The translations under genes were made by a program, and so were the position numbers. The notes under the pieces were generated by a model. The model was not told the origin of the DNA and did no database searches. It was given only the letters and a program-made list of their open reading frames with translations. From assembly GCA_928724745.1 (NCBI GenBank), contig CAKMXJ010000032.1, forward strand, positions 992,001-1,056,000: DNA of 64,000 nucleotides, given 5' to 3'. Of the stretch, positions 59,794 through 64,000 are shown piece after piece. Position 1 is the stretch's first letter; the number at the start of each line of letters is the position of its first letter. The stretch is from Anthracocystis setariae. Lineage: Eukaryota > Basidiomycota > Ustilaginomycetes > Ustilaginales > Ustilaginaceae.

Positions 59794-62448
59794 ATGGAGT
59801 TGATTCGTCCGATGCAAGACAAGGTCAAGGCCGCAAGGTCGGGATCACGCCTTCAGAATCGCGCCTGCGATCAATGCCGTCGCTCCAAAAGGAGATGCGA
59901 CCTCGCCGAAGCCGGTCCAGACGGTCTGCCAATCCAACATGCTGGTCCCTGCAAACTTTGCGTACGCAAGAACCTCGAATGCACAACCCATTGGAGTGCC
60001 TTGCAACAATCTGTCAGTTCGAGCCGCCAAGAGCTGAGGCATATCTCTCAAAGTTCATCTAGTTACACCGCCCTACAAGACCAGCTTTCGACCCATCAGT
60101 ACCTTCCTGCCGGACTCTCGTCCGCCTCGAAAAGTCTCAACGACCACATCGATGGACTGTACATCTCGACCAAACAGCTTTTCACTTATGTCGCCTCTTG
60201 GGAATGGGTCTGGCAGCATTTTCTGGGTCCGGGTGCAACACCAGTCGGCGTCGGTCTGGATGGCGCCGTTCATCCTCGTCGTGGGCTGCTAAGTGCTAGG
60301 GCGGCACGAGCTTGGGACAACATGATGGTCGTGAATAACGTTCCACATATATCGCCCAACTTCTTCTACAGTACTAGTGTATGCGATGAAGCATTCCGAC
60401 CGACTGGTCGATTCAAGCGTCTACCGAAAAAGGCGGACGAAATCTCGATGCAGGCGCTTCAGTATGCCATCGTTGCATATGCTAGTCAGTATGGATCGCA
60501 AAACCCGGGAGAATGGCGCGACACGGAGAACGAAAGGCTTCGAAGGCAAAAGGACACCGACATCGCGGAAGCAGCCTGGATGAGGGCTCGTGACTTTCTG
60601 ATGACCCACTCATCGGTCACGACCTTCCGCATGGCATACGCTCTTCATCTCTTCAGCAACGCCTGCCCTCCCCTGCGTACCTCTCGCAACAACCTCGACG
60701 TTGTCCAAGACGCTGTCTTCACCCTGCAAACTGGTCTCCGCATGATGGACGATCTCGCCACTGATTTGCTGCGCCAGCAAGACGAGGAGCTGTTCGCTCT
60801 TGGCTACCACAACACGGACGGCACGAAAATTGACGACGAGATCTATTATAGATCCGAGCCAAGCTATCGTGCGCGTGTTGAGCGTGCCCATGCCCTGAAG
60901 GATGTGGCGGAGAATCTCCTTTGGTACTCGGCCATCTGTGACGCTGCTACAACCAGTAGTTTCGGCATGCCACCCGTCGTTCGCAGCAGCACCAGTGATA
61001 AAGTCGACATTGACACTCTGCAACTGACCGTTGCTCTGCCATCTGCAACCATCTCGGCACCTCGGAATGGCCCCTTAGATGGCCTCGCCTTTGCTTCACA
61101 TCTAGGTTCGATGCAATCTATTCATGGGGTAGACGCATCTTTCGGCACGAATGGGTTTGGAGGTCTGGCAAATGTCTCTCCCACCTCGAACCACATGATC
61201 TCCAATGATCCCGCAATGCTGAGGCTCGCCCCTGATCTCATGATGCCAGCCGCCTCCATGGGCAACGACTTTGGCGAGATGCATCGGAATTGGCCACACC
61301 GAGCCGAATCCCAAACATCTGCTGCGCAAGTCGCACCGTATCCTAGTGGCCCAAATCAGAGCTTAGCAGGCGCGACGGCCGGTCAATTCGGTTCTGCATC
61401 CGACATCCATCGATCTTGGACACGAATCGCAGAGCGGGCGCTGCAGGCTTCGAAGCAATTGCCCTACGTCATTTCCAGGTTCGCTTCTGCACCTGGAGAT
61501 CCAACTCGAGTCAAAGAGTACCTGGAGATGTGCCAGACCGCAGCAGCCACGCAAGTCATGATCTGGCAACGCAACGGCAACTTCCGTGCATGCCTCGATA
61601 AGCCGAGCTCTTCGGCAGCCGAATTGACAGAACAATTTCAGCGAACTTGGAGCATGATTCTCTTCGTGCAGCAGAGCTTCCAACCTTTGCTGGACATCAC
61701 TCCAAACCTCTATCCGCAGATGCCTGCTTCGGCGCAGTCCATGACATCTCATGTGATCAACCAAGTCAGCATGGGCTCGCTCCTTTTCTTGGAGCTGTGC
61801 AGTTTCCTTGAGAATGCGCCGTGGCTGCAAGGCTCTAGAGATCCATCGTGGCCAAGGGCGTCAAGCATGCTTCGCGCTCAGCTCGACCAATCGCGCGACC
61901 TGCGTCACGAAGTTCGTCGCAGGAGCGCCCTTCGCATCGGAAAATTGATCTCCATGGTGGACAAACAGGTCGAGCGTACGCTCCGACATGGCGGCTCTCC
62001 ACCACGCGATAACTCTGAAAGCGGGCATTCTTCGCCAAAGAGTTCGATCCATTCGGGGCATCGCGGAAGTGACGCCGGGAGCGCGGACACGTTCGAAGCA
62101 GGCGACCCCAACTACGTGGAGATTCCGTTGCCGCAAGACGACATGATTGTTCCTGCGTTACAGATCCATAGTAGCCGCCATCCAGTGCCCACCCATCTTG
62201 CTTGCGCTTTGCACATTTCCTTCTGTGCACTTGTGCCCGATGCGCTCCAGGAGATCAGCCAGTATGGCGCAGCTTCTCCGATCACGCTCGATGCACTCGA
62301 TGCGAATCTGCGTGGCTTGCAGGGTATCCTAGACAGTGTGCTTTCCTTTGGTACTTTCTTCCATCGAGAGCCCGGCTTGGAAACGCTATTTTCAACAAGG
62401 AATTGGCTCAGCCCCGACCGACCACCTATGGTTCTGAACCTGCGCTGA
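59794..62448 (+). CDS. Zn(II)2Cys6 fungal transcription factor, long-loop type
   Basis: 884 residues, one exon, starting MELIRPMQDKVKAARSGSRL. The zinc cluster is C25-x2-C28-x6-C35, then a 17-residue loop, C53-x2-C56-x6-C63 (RACDQCRRSKRRCDLAEAGP and on). The usual loop is 5-12 residues; long-loop forms occur in some basidiomycete regulators. The middle is the helical fungal regulatory domain (YALHLFSNACPPLRTSRNNL; SILHS-type linkers rich in Ser follow). The C-terminus ends LFSTRNWLSPDRPPMVLNLR. It would bind DNA as a nuclear activator or repressor. No neighbouring gene cluster suggests its targets. Confidence 0.85.
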   Translation: MELIRPMQDKVKAARSGSRLQNRACDQCRRSKRRCDLAEAGPDGLPIQHAGPCKLCVRKNLECTTHWSALQQSVSSSRQELRHISQSSSSYTALQDQLSTHQYLPAGLSSASKSLNDHIDGLYISTKQLFTYVASWEWVWQHFLGPGATPVGVGLDGAVHPRRGLLSARAARAWDNMMVVNNVPHISPNFFYSTSVCDEAFRPTGRFKRLPKKADEISMQALQYAIVAYASQYGSQNPGEWRDTENERLRRQKDTDIAEAAWMRARDFLMTHSSVTTFRMAYALHLFSNACPPLRTSRNNLDVVQDAVFTLQTGLRMMDDLATDLLRQQDEELFALGYHNTDGTKIDDEIYYRSEPSYRARVERAHALKDVAENLLWYSAICDAATTSSFGMPPVVRSSTSDKVDIDTLQLTVALPSATISAPRNGPLDGLAFASHLGSMQSIHGVDASFGTNGFGGLANVSPTSNHMISNDPAMLRLAPDLMMPAASMGNDFGEMHRNWPHRAESQTSAAQVAPYPSGPNQSLAGATAGQFGSASDIHRSWTRIAERALQASKQLPYVISRFASAPGDPTRVKEYLEMCQTAAATQVMIWQRNGNFRACLDKPSSSAAELTEQFQRTWSMILFVQQSFQPLLDITPNLYPQMPASAQSMTSHVINQVSMGSLLFLELCSFLENAPWLQGSRDPSWPRASSMLRAQLDQSRDLRHEVRRRSALRIGKLISMVDKQVERTLRHGGSPPRDNSESGHSSPKSSIHSGHRGSDAGSADTFEAGDPNYVEIPLPQDDMIVPALQIHSSRHPVPTHLACALHISFCALVPDALQEISQYGAASPITLDALDANLRGLQGILDSVLSFGTFFHREPGLETLFSTRNWLSPDRPPMVLNLR

Positions 62449-64000
62449 TCATCCCTTTACTAGGCTTCCTCCAGGCAGCGCCCGCTTCTTTAGCCATCAC
62501 GACGGCAAGGCTTGATGAAGTACAGCGACACGACAAGTCACAATACAAGCACTGCCACCGGATCCCACCATAAGCTGATTCAAATATCCGCCCCTGGCAT
62601 TGTCCCTAGTGCTGCTCCAATCCGACTGATCACGCCAAAGCGCATTAGACACGCTATGTTTGCCGTCCGACGTCACGAACATCACCGCCAAGCGTTGCAT
62701 CACATCCTGGCGTTCCAGCCAAATTCACGTTCTATGGTTTGCCCACGACAAAAGTGTCCACTTTGCAACTTCCGTCTTCACTTTCCCACTTCGTCACCAT
62801 AGGTTTTCGATAATCACAATTGGTCACCTGTTCATTGACTTGGCAGTCTGCGAACGCTATTGAAATTCCCTGGGAAACGGCGATCGCACGGCCGGTTCAT
62901 GGGAGAAACTTATCAAATTCGGAAGAGGCAAGTCGAGCGTCGTGGGAACCAGTGCTGTCTCTTAAGACTCGGAACAAGCTTTTCAAAAACACGTCAGCCA
63001 CAGTCGGTAGACGAAAGACGAATGCCGAAATCGCTTTCTGATACTTCCTAGTTTCGGAGCAATTCTCGAAGTTTCTCGCCAAGGTGTCGAGCTGTGCTTC
63101 AGGGGAGAAGCCATGCCCAACACTTGTCGGCAACGATGTCCGACGGAAGGAAGTTTCTGTCTGGCTTGGTTCTCCCTCCAGCCGTCAACAGGAAAACCTT
63201 TTTGCATTTTCGGAACTGCCGATGCAGTCTTAACGAGACTTGCCACCCCGGAAGATTGAGGCTGTGTTCCGATATCGTGGGCACACAGTCACGAGACGGA
63301 AACGGTCGAGTATCGAAGACGGCATCATTGGTCTATTGTGACTGAGGGAAGAGCTCGGCCAGCTCTTTCGGATGATCTAGGCCTTTGCTGCTGTTTCCCT
63401 TGACCGGAAAGCAAGGATCGCCAGGTTCCGAATATCGGCTGCGCCGAGTACTACGCCACCGTTTGACTGCCCGGAATAATCGGGGTCTCCTTCGAGATGC
63501 TTTCTCGCTCTTTCGAGTGCCCCAATCTCAAGGTCGTCAGCATTGATGAGTGTGGCTAACATTCTCAGACCACGCAATGGATCATCTGACCATTATTGGC
63601 TTGGCCAAGCTCACCGACGCTGCAGGAACTTTCGCTCTGCCTCTTCGTGGCGACGACGGCCAAGCCGAGAGATTCACACGCAGTCAAAGAGGTCATCAAC
63701 GGGTAACCAAGCAAGTCTCGTGGCTCCGGTATGCGGATGTGTATGGGAGGGAGAGGCTCAGCTTCGCGACTCGCTGCCCACATGTCTCTGTTGCAGTATC
63801 AGGAAACGTTTCTCCTTCCGTCATCAGACCAAGGCCTAGATGGAATAAAAGGACCGATGGGCACCTGAACGAGGGACCGTCACTCTCCTCACACCAAGCA
63901 GTTCGTCAGCAGAAGTCTTCCTTGCAAACACCCATCCTACAAGACGGTGTCTCAGTCTCTTCGATACTCTACCCAATTCTCTCCATCAGCACACAGTCCA
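62449..64000. other. 1.55 kb without a recognised gene
   Basis: No coherent coding frame. The last 150 bases have an AATAAAAG element (63843-63850) and pyrimidine-rich leader-like sequence, which could belong to a plus-strand gene starting beyond the window. Confidence 0.4.

Overview
The window is nuclear DNA of a basidiomycete, most probably a smut fungus (Ustilaginales). The signs are long, mostly intronless, GC-rich genes with Ser/Ala/Gln-rich disordered tracts, compact spacing with many head-to-head and tail-to-tail pairs, short GT..AG introns, and clear fungal families: a division-1 chitin synthase, an Msb2-type mucin, two Zn(II)2Cys6 regulators, Sec11, Aurora kinase and H2A.Z. Species cannot be read from the sequence alone.

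Layout. 1-538: 5' end of a Sch9-type AGC kinase (minus strand, cut by the window edge). 2869-4332: bZIP factor. 4555-5973: SUMO-like-domain (Rad60/Esc2) protein. About 6430-15830: nested mobile DNA. The outer element is a DIRS-like tyrosine-recombinase retroelement (gag, RT-RNase H, YR). A 4819-bp LTR retrotransposon with a perfect CCCGG target duplication is inserted into its YR gene. 16115-16793: SEC11. 17257-20121: Msb2-like signalling mucin, followed by about 4 kb of gene-poor DNA. 24270-28391: Mediator subunit 16. 28493-30100 and 30676-36045: divergent F-box protein and WDR7/rabconnectin-3-beta-like protein. 36599-37951: intact Tc1/mariner element. 38677-41646: chitin synthase. 41932-44478: Zn2Cys6 regulator. 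45676-50096: MSH5, modelled here with 20 exons. 50227-51758: Aurora kinase. 52184-52882: CCDC25/Jlp2 homologue. 53096-54094: histone H2A.Z. 55406-56689: GAR formyltransferase with a long N-terminal extension. 59794-62448: second Zn2Cys6 regulator. No gene is seen in 56690-59793 or 62449-64000.

The host genes are mostly housekeeping, signalling and cell-division genes and do not form an obvious cluster. The most unusual locus is the LTR element. It has lost most of gag and pol, keeping only a gag start and the integrase C-terminus plus chromodomain. It keeps matching LTRs, a polypurine tract and a Tf1-style self-priming arrangement, and it carries on its opposite strand a spliced 494-codon gene with a Zn2Cys6-like cysteine motif. 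Its two LTRs differ at only one base that I could find, so the insertion is very recent.

Intergenic DNA repeatedly contains GTACTGTAC/GTACAGTAC motifs and pentanucleotide microsatellites. The Tc1 element sits inside one such motif.
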